Shown one piece after another: positions 26,677 through 34,876 of a DNA stretch of 64,000 nucleotides; the stretch's first letter is position 1; each line of letters starts with the position of its first letter. The notes below the pieces were generated by a model. That model made no database searches. It saw nothing but the letters and a program-made list of their open reading frames with translations, and was not told where the DNA came from. Source of the DNA: Nitrosomonas sp. Nm132 (lineage in GTDB: Bacteria > Pseudomonadota > Gammaproteobacteria > Burkholderiales > Nitrosomonadaceae). The DNA lies in the NCBI RefSeq assembly GCF_900100485.1, contig NZ_FNDH01000007.1:45582-109581 (forward strand), written 5' to 3'. Both the position numbers and the translations under genes were made by a program.

Positions 26677-28364
26677 TTGAAGCAAGTTTACAGTCTCTTG
26701 CAAGACCACCTATCGATCTGCATCAGCTTGGCCAAGCGCGCCAGCAGGCTTTAGTCCAGAAAACCCCTGTCATCAAAGTGCTGGAGGAAACGTGTGATTA
26801 CTCATCCGGCGAGCTGATGGTCGAGTTGGGCCGGCTGCTGCGGATGCCAGTGCTCAGGATGGAGGATTTGCACGAATTGCATCCCGCTTTTGAAATTTTG
26901 CCTTTTGCCGAAGCCGTCAAACAGGAATGCGTGTTATTTCATAAAGATCAAGAGTACTTGCTTGCGATAGCTGACCCATTTTTACCTAATTTGCACGCCT
27001 GGGCGGATGAATACATTGCAGTCGGTGCGATCTGGTATTTAGTGCACCCGGCTGATCTGTCAGCCTTTTTCACCCGGCAAGAAAAGAATATGCGGGCGAT
27101 GGATAACGTGCTGCCAGCGGAGCAACACGGCATGGCGCAGGCAGGAATCGAAGACCTGTCGTTAAAGACGATTCATGAAGGTACGAGCCAGGTGGTGAGA
27201 TTGGTTCATTCCACTTTGTATGATGCGCATAAATCACAGGCAAGCGATATTCATCTTGAAACGACGCCGGGTGCATTGGCGATAAAATATCGGATTGACG
27301 GTGTATTGACCACGATCGGTGTGATGCAGGGTCATGATTTGGCGGAGCAGGTGATTTCGCGCATCAAAGTCATGTCTGATCTCGATATCGCAGAGCGCCG
27401 CATTCCTCAGGATGGCCGCTTCAAGGTTTCCATTCAGGGGCGGGAAATCGATTTTCGTGTATCGATCATGCCGAGTATTTTTGGTGAAGATGCAGTGTTG
27501 CGGATTCTGGACCGGCAGGCACTTACGGATCATGTCGAGGGATTGACATTGAACCAGCTGGGTTTCAATCAGGCCGCCATTACCAGTATCCGCCGGTTGA
27601 GTTCGGAACCTTACGGCATGTTGCTGGTAACCGGACCTACCGGAAGTGGCAAGACGACTTCACTTTATGCCGCAATCTCAGAAGTTAATCGTGGTGATGA
27701 CAAAATTATTACAATTGAAGATCCCATCGAATATCAATTGCCTGGCGTTCTGCAAATACCTGTCAATGAAAAGAAGGGGCTTACTTTCGCGCGGGGATTA
27801 CGCTCAATTTTGCGACATGATCCGGATAAAATCATGGTGGGTGAAATCCGTGATGCGGAAACAGCCCAAATTGCCATACAGGCTGCACTGACTGGTCACC
27901 TTGTTTTTACCACGGTGCATGCCAACAATGTATTCGACGTGATCGGAAGGTTTTCCCATATGGGGGTGGATCCCTATAGTTTTGTATCAGCCTTGAACGG
28001 TATTGTTGCGCAAAGATTGGTCCGTTTGTTGTGCCCTCACTGTATGGTCGAGGAGCGCCCCGAGGATCAATTGATTGCAGAATCGGGCATTCCTTCCGAA
28101 CAAGTGGAGCACTATAAGTTTCGTGTCAGCAAAGGATGTGGTCAATGTCGCGGAAGTGGTTATCGGGGGCGGAGTGCGATTGCCGAGATATTGTTATTGA
28201 ATGACGAGATTCGTGAGCTGATTATCGCGCAGGCTACCATTCGCCGCATCAAAGAAGCAGCCAGGCTGAATGGGACCCATTTTTTGCGGGAAGCTGCACT
28301 TGAGATGGTCAAAACAGGACAAACCAGTTTGCAGGAGGCTAATCGTGTCACGATTGTGGCGTGA
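26673..28364 (+). CDS. gspE: Assembly ATPase GspE/PilB-like
   Basis: A 563-residue ATPase starting with TTG at 26673 (TTGA overlap with the gspF stop; AGGAAG upstream). The N1D/MshEN-type N-terminus is followed by the catalytic core: Walker A GPTGSGKTTS (about residues 319-328), Asp box TIEDPIEYQLPG, Walker B DPDKIMVGEIRDAETA and His box TGHLVFTTVHANN. A tetracysteine zinc site (CPHC..CGQC) sits near 450-495. It powers pseudopilus assembly in the cytoplasm. Confidence 0.93.
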   Translation: MIEASLQSLARPPIDLHQLGQARQQALVQKTPVIKVLEETCDYSSGELMVELGRLLRMPVLRMEDLHELHPAFEILPFAEAVKQECVLFHKDQEYLLAIADPFLPNLHAWADEYIAVGAIWYLVHPADLSAFFTRQEKNMRAMDNVLPAEQHGMAQAGIEDLSLKTIHEGTSQVVRLVHSTLYDAHKSQASDIHLETTPGALAIKYRIDGVLTTIGVMQGHDLAEQVISRIKVMSDLDIAERRIPQDGRFKVSIQGREIDFRVSIMPSIFGEDAVLRILDRQALTDHVEGLTLNQLGFNQAAITSIRRLSSEPYGMLLVTGPTGSGKTTSLYAAISEVNRGDDKIITIEDPIEYQLPGVLQIPVNEKKGLTFARGLRSILRHDPDKIMVGEIRDAETAQIAIQAALTGHLVFTTVHANNVFDVIGRFSHMGVDPYSFVSALNGIVAQRLVRLLCPHCMVEERPEDQLIAESGIPSEQVEHYKFRVSKGCGQCRGSGYRGRSAIAEILLLNDEIRELIIAQATIRRIKEAARLNGTHFLREAALEMVKTGQTSLQEANRVTIVA

Positions 28365-29196
28365 TCAGATTCAGATTTTTTTTGCTCCTGGACGCGTGGA
28401 TATGGTGAGGACGTTCCGTGGTATGAAAGCCAGGCAGTCGCCCAGAATCTCGAGAGTCTATGACGATCAACAAGCTGCTGCCATGTGGAAACCCTCTTTG
28501 CAGCAGCTTGAACAAATGCTTGAGGAGGAGAATGCTTCCTCAGCTCTGAAGGGCGCTGAGCTGAGGATTACGCTTTCAAATCATTTCATGCGGTATGTTG
28601 TTGTTCCGCCGCAGCAAGAAATTACCGATCCTGCTGAGTTGTTGGCTTATGCCAATTTTCGCATGCGTGAAGTTTACGGGGAGCGAGTTGATGGCTGGGT
28701 CATGAGTATCAGTGAGTGGGACCCCTATCGTGGTACAGTGTGCGCCGCGATCGCGCGTGACTTATATCATGAGCTTGAAGCGCTGGCATTACGTTTTAGT
28801 ATTAAGTTGAAACAGATAGAACCCTATTTGACTGCCGCTTTTGATCAATGGTGTAACGCATTTAATGATAAGCGATTTTGGTTCGTGGTAATTGAGCCCG
28901 GGCGACTGTGTATGCTTTTATTTGCTAACGGCGAGTGGCAGGGAATTCGCAATCAGCGGATAGTGCATTCAGTTGAAACTGAGTTACTTGCCGCACTTGA
29001 ACAGGAGATCATTAATTCTGGTTATCGGGAACCCATTGAGCAGGTATATCTATTTTCACCAGAACATTCAGATTTGGATTTGCCAGCCGATAAAGGGTGG
29101 CAATTTGCTTATTTACCCAATGAAAAAATACCGGCACCAGTTTATTTTCCTTCTCCTACTATGGCTGGCAGTGAGGCGAAATCATGCGTAGTCTGA
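28345..29196 (+). CDS. PilM/GspL-cytoplasmic-domain-like protein
   Basis: A 283-residue soluble protein. The start is GTG 28345, because GCAGGAGG lies 6 nt upstream; it overlaps gspE by 20 bases. There is no transmembrane segment. The sequence has an actin-like layout seen in PilM and in the cytoplasmic part of GspL/MshI: early beta strands (IQIFFAPGRVDMVRTFRG), ELRITLSNHFMRYVVVPPQ, and VCAAIARDLYHELEALALRFSIKLKQIEP. Operon position (after E and F, before PilN/PilO/PilP-like genes) supports a platform role. Similarity is structural rather than by strict motif. Confidence 0.7.
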   Translation: MSRLWRDQIQIFFAPGRVDMVRTFRGMKARQSPRISRVYDDQQAAAMWKPSLQQLEQMLEEENASSALKGAELRITLSNHFMRYVVVPPQQEITDPAELLAYANFRMREVYGERVDGWVMSISEWDPYRGTVCAAIARDLYHELEALALRFSIKLKQIEPYLTAAFDQWCNAFNDKRFWFVVIEPGRLCMLLFANGEWQGIRNQRIVHSVETELLAALEQEIINSGYREPIEQVYLFSPEHSDLDLPADKGWQFAYLPNEKIPAPVYFPSPTMAGSEAKSCVV

Positions 29197-29720
29197 AACT
29201 GAGGTTTCCCTATGCAGGGCAGCAAGCACGTAGTATCGATTATATTTTGCTAGGAATAGGTTGTCTTGTTTTCGTTGTATGCTTTTATCAGTTGAGATTG
29301 ATCATGGAAGAAATTGCGCATTGGGACGCACGTATCCATCGTCTTGAACAGCAACAGCAGCATAAAAAGACACCTAGAGCACCCATTGCACGAATTACTC
29401 AGGAAACGCAACAGGAACTTAAACAGGCAAGGGAAATCTTGCGACAGATCAATTTACCATGGGAAGCATTATTTGATTCTCTGGAGTATGCCGTCAGCAA
29501 AGAAATTGCATTATTATCCGTACAACCGAATGTGGCCAATCGAACGATACGAATCAGTGGTGAGGCAAGAAATCTGGTGGCGCTGACTGATTTTGTCGAA
29601 GCGATGGAACGCGAAGATGTTTTTGAAAATGCCCATTTGCTTAACTATAAAGTGAAGCAAGAGAATCCCTATCGACCCATTGCTTTTTCTCTGACCACCA
29701 CATGGATCGACTTACCCTAG
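29184..29720 (+). CDS. PilN/GspL-C-terminal-like membrane protein
   Basis: A 178-residue bitopic protein. A short cytoplasmic N-terminus is followed by one membrane helix (about 19-38), a coiled coil (residues 40-90, IHRLEQQQQHKKTPR..ITQETQQELKQAREIL) and a ferredoxin-like periplasmic domain (VQPNVANRTIRISGEARNLVALTDFVEAMERED). This is the layout of PilN/MshI2. It overlaps both neighbours (13 bases upstream, 19 downstream), so it is translationally coupled. Confidence 0.75.
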   Translation: MRSLKLRFPYAGQQARSIDYILLGIGCLVFVVCFYQLRLIMEEIAHWDARIHRLEQQQQHKKTPRAPIARITQETQQELKQAREILRQINLPWEALFDSLEYAVSKEIALLSVQPNVANRTIRISGEARNLVALTDFVEAMEREDVFENAHLLNYKVKQENPYRPIAFSLTTTWIDLP

Positions 29721-30256
29721 AAAGACTGCTGATCCAAATACGCTGGCAAACAACACGACTGAGCTTAATTGGAAAAATAGGCGTGGGTTTGCTTGTACTT
29801 TCAACCGTATTTTTTTGGGCAGCCGTTTTGCCGCAAAAAGAAGAGCTGCATAAATTTAAAGAACAAGCAGCATCCCTGCAACAGCAGACGCAGATTGAAT
29901 CTGTCGAACGCGCCAAGTTGGATGATAGCCAGTCGTTACAGGTTTTTTATGATTTTTTTCCAAGCATCGACTCCTCGCCTTATTGGGTCAAGGAATTGGA
30001 TCGGGTTGCTAAAAAGCGTGGCATTGAACTAAGTGGCAGTGAATATCGGTTAATGCAAGAGCAGGGATCAAAATTGGCGCGCTATGAGGTGGTTTTACCT
30101 ATCCGCGGCAGTTATCCGCAAGTTCGCGCGTTCATCGCCGATGCGCTGGAAACCGTTCCAGCAATGGCGTTGGTTGATATGGTGATTAAACGTCAAGATA
30201 TCAAATCGGGCAAACTGGATGTGCGCCTTAGCATGAATCTTTATCTGCATGGCTGA
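29702..30256 (+). CDS. PilO/GspM-like membrane protein
   Basis: A 184-residue bitopic protein with a membrane helix (about 22-40), a coiled coil (AVLPQKEELHKFKEQAASLQQQTQIE) and a periplasmic ferredoxin-like domain (YWVKELDRVAKKRGIELSGSEYRL..YEVVLPIRGSYPQVRAFIADAL). The domain order matches PilO/MshJ/GspM, which pairs with the PilN-like protein encoded just upstream. Confidence 0.75.
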   Translation: MDRLTLERLLIQIRWQTTRLSLIGKIGVGLLVLSTVFFWAAVLPQKEELHKFKEQAASLQQQTQIESVERAKLDDSQSLQVFYDFFPSIDSSPYWVKELDRVAKKRGIELSGSEYRLMQEQGSKLARYEVVLPIRGSYPQVRAFIADALETVPAMALVDMVIKRQDIKSGKLDVRLSMNLYLHG

Positions 30257-30851
30257 AATGGAAAAACAGACGTCCAATACCCGCAAGTTGATTCTAGGTG
30301 GCGCATTAGCGGCAACCCTGCTTGCAGTAGTATGGCTAGAAGAGAGTGATGTCGAAGTGGAAGAGACTGTACAGCCGATCTTGCCAGCCAGGCCTGCGTC
30401 CAGTAGTGCACGTAGCAAGAAAAGTGATATGGGTCATCTGCCAATTGATCAATTGGGGCAGCGTAAATTCAGCGCTGAAGCGGATGATATCTTTGCGTCT
30501 ACGTCATGGGAACCGAAACGATCCCTTGCGGGTTCTTCCCAGTCACCATTCGGTCTCGGGCCGGATGGCAGACCTGCACTTCCCCCTCCCCCCGCTCCCG
30601 TTCTTGCGCCTCCACCACCGGTAGCGCCACCTTTGCAATTTAAATATGTGGGCAGAATTACGGAAGGAAAGATAACCAGCGTATTTCTTTCCATGGCAGA
30701 GAATAACTATATTGCAAAAGTAGGGGAGCGTATCGAGGCAAAGTATCGGGTCGATCGGATTAAGGATGACGCGATCGAGTTTACTTATCTACCGTTGGGT
30801 ATCAAACAAACCCTTCTTATCAATAACAATAATCCTGGAAAGTTTCAATGA
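30249..30851 (+). CDS. PilP/GspC-like periplasmic linker
   Basis: A 200-residue protein. A short N-terminal helix (about 14-25) is followed by a Ser/Pro-rich linker (PALPPPPAPVLAPPPPVAPPL) and a C-terminal HR/PilP-type beta domain: LQFKYVGRITEGKITSVFLSMAENNYIAKVGERIEAKYRVDRIKDDAIEFTYLPLG. This domain contacts the N0 domain of the secretin in T2SS and T4P systems. Start at ATG 30249 or 30258. Its stop overlaps the secretin ATG (ATGA). Confidence 0.75.
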   Translation: MAEMEKQTSNTRKLILGGALAATLLAVVWLEESDVEVEETVQPILPARPASSSARSKKSDMGHLPIDQLGQRKFSAEADDIFASTSWEPKRSLAGSSQSPFGLGPDGRPALPPPPAPVLAPPPPVAPPLQFKYVGRITEGKITSVFLSMAENNYIAKVGERIEAKYRVDRIKDDAIEFTYLPLGIKQTLLINNNNPGKFQ

Positions 30852-33139
30852 AATCAGGCGGATTTGTCTTTATTGCGTTACTGCTGATGTTATTAACGAG
30901 CTGTGCGCCATTAACCACCAGAAATCGGGCATTTACAGAAGGCCAGCAATTGATTGCTCAAGGTCAATTAGATGCCGGCTTGAAGAAACTGGAGCAAGCA
31001 GCCTATGAAGAGCCTGATAACAAGGAAATTCGCGCCGTACTGTCGCGCCAGCGTGATGCGATCATTGCTCAAAGAATCAATGAAGCAGAAAATGCTCGAA
31101 TGGTAGGGAATCTTGATGTTGCTGAGCAGAAGTACCGCCATGTTCTAGAAATTAATGGTAATAATGAGCGTGCCAAAGCCGGATTAGAGGCGCTGAGTTT
31201 GGAGCGACATCAAGTTGCCATGATTAGGGAAGCCAGGGAACTGCTTGCCCAGAACGATGTGGAAGGTGCGGAAGCAGCCGCCCGTGCGGTGCTACAGGAA
31301 AATCCGATGCATCGAGATGGTCGTCAATTGATCAAGGAGATTAATGAGCGGATTAGCCGTACTGAAGATCCTGAGCTGAAATTAATCACTGCTTTTAACA
31401 AGCCCATTACGATGGAATTCCGTGATGCGACCTTGAAGTCCATTTTTGAGCTGATATCACGTACTGCAGGGATCAATTTCATTTTTGATAAAAATGTCCA
31501 GCAGGAATCGAAGACGTCTATTTTTGTGCGCGATAACAGAATTGAAGATGTTTTGAAATTGCTGCTGATGACCAATCAGCTTGCTTACAAGATTTTGAAC
31601 GATAATTCATTGCTGATCTATCCGGATACGCCAGCTAAGCAGAAAGAATATCAGGAATTGGTCGTGCGCAGTTTCCATGTGATCAATACCGATGTCAAAC
31701 AGATGGTTGCGATGATCAGGGGACTGGTCAAGGCTAAGGATATTTACGTCAATGAGAAACTCAATCTTTTTGTCATGCGCGATACCCTGGAAGCAATAAG
31801 GTTGGTAGAGCGCTTGGTTGCAGTCAATGATTTTCCTGATCCGGAAGTGATGCTTGATGTCGAGGTATTGGAAATCAACCGGAATAGCCTGACTAAACTT
31901 GGCCCTAATTTTCCAGGAAGCGTCACTTATACTCCGACACCTTCCCCATCCGGTAATCCTCTTGAAGCTGCCACCGCAACTACACTTGATCAATTTACCT
32001 TTGGTTTGCAGAATTTCGCGATCAGTAACAGAGTTGCGATAGATCTTAGAAAAGATCTGAGTTTTGGTGACTTGCTCGCTAATCCTCGTATTCGTGTGAA
32101 AAATCGCGAAAAGGCTAAAATTCTGATTGGCAGCAGGCAACCGATTATCACTTCCAATGTCACGGGTACCGCTGCTACCGTATCTCAATCGGTTACCTTC
32201 ATTGATGTGGGGCTGAAGCTGGAAGTTGAACCCGTCATTGCTCCAAATGACGAAGTGTCCATCAAAGTTGCACTCGAAGTGAGTTCTATTACGGGTTTCG
32301 AAAGAGGTACCACAGAGGGTAGTAGATTTCCAGTGGTAGGGACGCGTACCGCAGAAACTTTACTTTCCTCAAGAGATGGTGAAACCCATATACTGGCAGG
32401 CTTGATTAACGATAATGACAAGCGAGATCTCGGGGGAATACCAGGCTTGATCGATACGCCGATACTGAACCGGTTATTTGGTAATCAACTTCTGAACCGG
32501 GAAAAGACGGAAGTTGTGCTGTTAATTACACCGCGCATTGTCCGTAACGTTACGCAACCGACCAAATTGGAGAGTGAGTTTCACTCCGGTACGGCCAATG
32601 CTGCAGGAAGATTGCCTACAACTATCCGGAAAACATTGCCACGATCGCTGGCTCTAGCTCCCTCCGGTCCCGCATCCAATGTCCGTTCTGTTTTTGGTGG
32701 AGCAGCCCAGCCAACGCCTACTGCGGATGGATCTGATGCTGCTCCTAATCCTTTTGCAGCAGCAGCGGCGGCGGCTGCGTCATCTACTCCCTCTTCCCCG
32801 ACACTAACCTTACTGGCTCCAGCGACCGTAGCCATGGATCGGGAATTTACCGCTACGGTGAGACTCGTTACTCAGAATACCAACCTAGTGAGTGAGCTTA
32901 ACCTGACATACGATAAGAATATGCTGGAAGTATTGGATGGCGGTGAGAAGACCGGAATGCGTACTATCAAGCTGGGTAGGGAAGAGCCAAATGGAATGAC
33001 AACAGTTTTGCGTTTTAAAGCAGTGAGCACAAATCCGGGAACCACTGACATCACTATTCAGAGTTTGACCACACAAGATGAAAAGGGTAATCCGGTAGAA
33101 GTCAGCCTGCCGTCGGCGGTTAGCATCGAAATTCATTAG
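30848..33139 (+). CDS. gspD: Secretin GspD/MshL-like with C-terminal cohesin-like domain
   Basis: A 763-residue outer-membrane lipoprotein (LTSCA lipobox, Cys18). An N-terminal TPR-like helical region (residues about 28-155) precedes the secretin N-domain (ITMEFRDATLKSIFELISRTAGINFIFDKNV) and the secretin core, with LANPRIRVKNREKAKILIGSRQPI, the VTFIDVGLKLEVEPVI block and LLSSRDGETHILAGLINDNDKRDLGGIPGLIDTPILNRLFG (about 510-550). An Ala-rich linker leads to a beta-sandwich of ~110 residues resembling a cohesin domain (LNLTYDKNMLEVLDGGEKTG..VLRFKAVSTNPGTTDITI). It forms the outer-membrane channel. Confidence 0.88.
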   Translation: MKSGGFVFIALLLMLLTSCAPLTTRNRAFTEGQQLIAQGQLDAGLKKLEQAAYEEPDNKEIRAVLSRQRDAIIAQRINEAENARMVGNLDVAEQKYRHVLEINGNNERAKAGLEALSLERHQVAMIREARELLAQNDVEGAEAAARAVLQENPMHRDGRQLIKEINERISRTEDPELKLITAFNKPITMEFRDATLKSIFELISRTAGINFIFDKNVQQESKTSIFVRDNRIEDVLKLLLMTNQLAYKILNDNSLLIYPDTPAKQKEYQELVVRSFHVINTDVKQMVAMIRGLVKAKDIYVNEKLNLFVMRDTLEAIRLVERLVAVNDFPDPEVMLDVEVLEINRNSLTKLGPNFPGSVTYTPTPSPSGNPLEAATATTLDQFTFGLQNFAISNRVAIDLRKDLSFGDLLANPRIRVKNREKAKILIGSRQPIITSNVTGTAATVSQSVTFIDVGLKLEVEPVIAPNDEVSIKVALEVSSITGFERGTTEGSRFPVVGTRTAETLLSSRDGETHILAGLINDNDKRDLGGIPGLIDTPILNRLFGNQLLNREKTEVVLLITPRIVRNVTQPTKLESEFHSGTANAAGRLPTTIRKTLPRSLALAPSGPASNVRSVFGGAAQPTPTADGSDAAPNPFAAAAAAAASSTPSSPTLTLLAPATVAMDREFTATVRLVTQNTNLVSELNLTYDKNMLEVLDGGEKTGMRTIKLGREEPNGMTTVLRFKAVSTNPGTTDITIQSLTTQDEKGNPVEVSLPSAVSIEIH

Positions 33140-33143
33140 AGGT

Positions 33144-33650
33144 ATGCTAAAACGAGGTTCTGGATTATTACTATCTGCTTATCGGGGATTTTCCCTGGTC
33201 GAATTGATGGTAGTGGTGGCTATTGTCGCTATATTGGCTTCTGCCGCGATGCCGTTGCGTGAGATTGCCATAAAACGTGAGAAGGAACAAGAATTGCGCC
33301 TTGCCTTGCGGCAGGTTCGTACAGCGATCGATGCTTATAAACAGGCTGCGGATGAGGGGATGGTGGAAAAGAAAGCAGACGAGTCGGGCTATCCTCGGAA
33401 GTTGGAAGACTTGGTAAAGGGGGTGCCAAATGTTAAGGATCCTAAAAAAAATATGATCTATTTTTTGCGACGATTACCGCGAGATCCGATGTTTGCAGAT
33501 ACCGATCTGGAGGTACCAGATGCTGACACATGGGGAAAGCGCAGCTACGAAAGTCCGCCCGATAATCCGGAAGAAGGCGATGATGTTTTTGATATCTATT
33601 CGCGTTCCGAGCGGATAGGGCTGAATGGGAAACCCTATAATCTGTGGTGA
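33144..33650 (+). CDS. Minor pseudopilin (GspH/PulG-like)
   Basis: A 168-residue protein with a prepilin signal RGFSLVELMVVVAIVAILASAAMP (Gly-Phe cleavage, Glu at +5) and a GspG-like C-terminal half ending YSRSERIGLNGKPYNLW. It starts 4 bases after gspD, with tagaggt upstream. A structural component or cap of the pseudopilus. Confidence 0.8.
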   Translation: MLKRGSGLLLSAYRGFSLVELMVVVAIVAILASAAMPLREIAIKREKEQELRLALRQVRTAIDAYKQAADEGMVEKKADESGYPRKLEDLVKGVPNVKDPKKNMIYFLRRLPRDPMFADTDLEVPDADTWGKRSYESPPDNPEEGDDVFDIYSRSERIGLNGKPYNLW

Positions 33651-34040
33651 ATGAGAATGCCTGATTTTTGCCGGCGTACCGGTTTTACTCTAATCGAGTT
33701 ATTGGTTGTCATGGCGGTGATAGCTACTTTACTCAGTATCGTTGCGCCGAGATACTTTAATTCGGTCGATCGAGCAAAAGAAGCTGTGCTGCGACAAAAT
33801 CTGAGCATCATGCGCGATGCGATCGATAAGTTCTACGCTGATAGAGGAGCTTATCCAGTTAACTTGGAGCAGTTAGTGGAAGAGCGCTATGTTCGCGCCA
33901 TTCCAATGGATCCGATGACCGACAGCGCTTTGACTTGGATCGAAATCCCTTCCCCTGATGAAGAGGTTGAGGGAGTGTATGATATACACAGTAGCTCTGA
34001 TAAACAGGCGTTAGACGGAACATTCTACGATAAATGGTAA
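33651..34040 (+). CDS. Pseudopilin (PulG-like)
   Basis: A 129-residue protein. The prepilin signal TGFTLIELLVVMAVIATLLSIVAPRYF has Glu+5, followed by DRAKEAVLRQNLSIMRDAIDKFYADRGAYPVNLEQLVEERYVRAIPMDPMT and a GspG-like end (VYDIHSSSDKQALDGTFYDKW). The start directly abuts the previous stop, and its own stop overlaps the next gene. Confidence 0.85.
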   Translation: MRMPDFCRRTGFTLIELLVVMAVIATLLSIVAPRYFNSVDRAKEAVLRQNLSIMRDAIDKFYADRGAYPVNLEQLVEERYVRAIPMDPMTDSALTWIEIPSPDEEVEGVYDIHSSSDKQALDGTFYDKW

Positions 34041-34681
34041 TAAACAATTACGCCAACTATTCCTCCGCAGAACAAGGTTATATCTATCTATGGACACTAT
34101 TTGCGGTCGCACTCGCAGGTGTCGTGCTGGCGGGCGTGGGTCCAATGTGGCAAATTGAATCCCAGCAGGAGAAGGAAAGAGAACTCCTGTTTGTAGGCGA
34201 TCAATTCCGGCGTGCAATCGAGTCGTATTACAATAACTCATCTGGGAAAGCAAAACGGTATCCAGAGTCACTTGAGCAATTGCTTGAAGATAGAAGTTCA
34301 TTGGTAATCAGGCGTCATCTCAGAAAAGTTTTCCTGGATCCAATGACTAATGGTTTTGACTGGGGATTGATTAAGCAATCAGATACGGGAATTACCGGTG
34401 TATATAGCCAATCGACCGGAATTCCGATCAAACGAGCCAATTTTCCAGAACATTACTCCGCATTTTCAGAAGCAAAGAGTTATAAGGACTGGAAGTTTGT
34501 TCATGCTGGTGGTGCGGCGAGCGGAACGGGATCGCGGCAATCAAAAACTCCCAAGTCAGGTTCGTCAAATACCGCGCCTACCAATCCTTTTGCGAGCGGT
34601 CAAGCTCCAGCAGGCCCTAGTCCTTTTTCGCAAAACCAGCCAGCAAGTGGCGCTAGTCCATTTACACAAAATCCTGAGTGA
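34034..34681 (+). CDS. Prepilin-like protein lacking Glu+5
   Basis: A 215-residue protein whose N-terminus reads EQGYIYLWTLFAVALAGVVLAGVGPMW. It has a cleavage-like Gly and a hydrophobic helix, but Trp at the +5 position instead of Glu. The helix is followed by a pilin-type body (KERELLFVGDQFRRAIESYYNNSSGKAKRYPESLEQLLED) and a low-complexity Ser/Pro/Phe tail (..NPFASGQAPAGPSPFSQNQ..). Loss of Glu+5 is seen in GspK-type tip pseudopilins, so this may be the tip subunit. The start overlaps the upstream stop. Confidence 0.7.
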   Translation: MVINNYANYSSAEQGYIYLWTLFAVALAGVVLAGVGPMWQIESQQEKERELLFVGDQFRRAIESYYNNSSGKAKRYPESLEQLLEDRSSLVIRRHLRKVFLDPMTNGFDWGLIKQSDTGITGVYSQSTGIPIKRANFPEHYSAFSEAKSYKDWKFVHAGGAASGTGSRQSKTPKSGSSNTAPTNPFASGQAPAGPSPFSQNQPASGASPFTQNPE

Positions 34682-34876
34682 CAGAATGACTTATCTTCAA
34701 ACGGCATTTTGTTCGATAGCTAAACGGGTCTTGGATGCATAAGTTGATATGCGCATCAAAAATGCATATATGTATTGCGATATCGTTAGCTATACTGGGA
34801 AGACTGTTAAATATGCCGTAGTATAAGAACTGGTTCAGTTTTTTTTAGTCTTAATGATTTTATTGGCTCGATTCAG

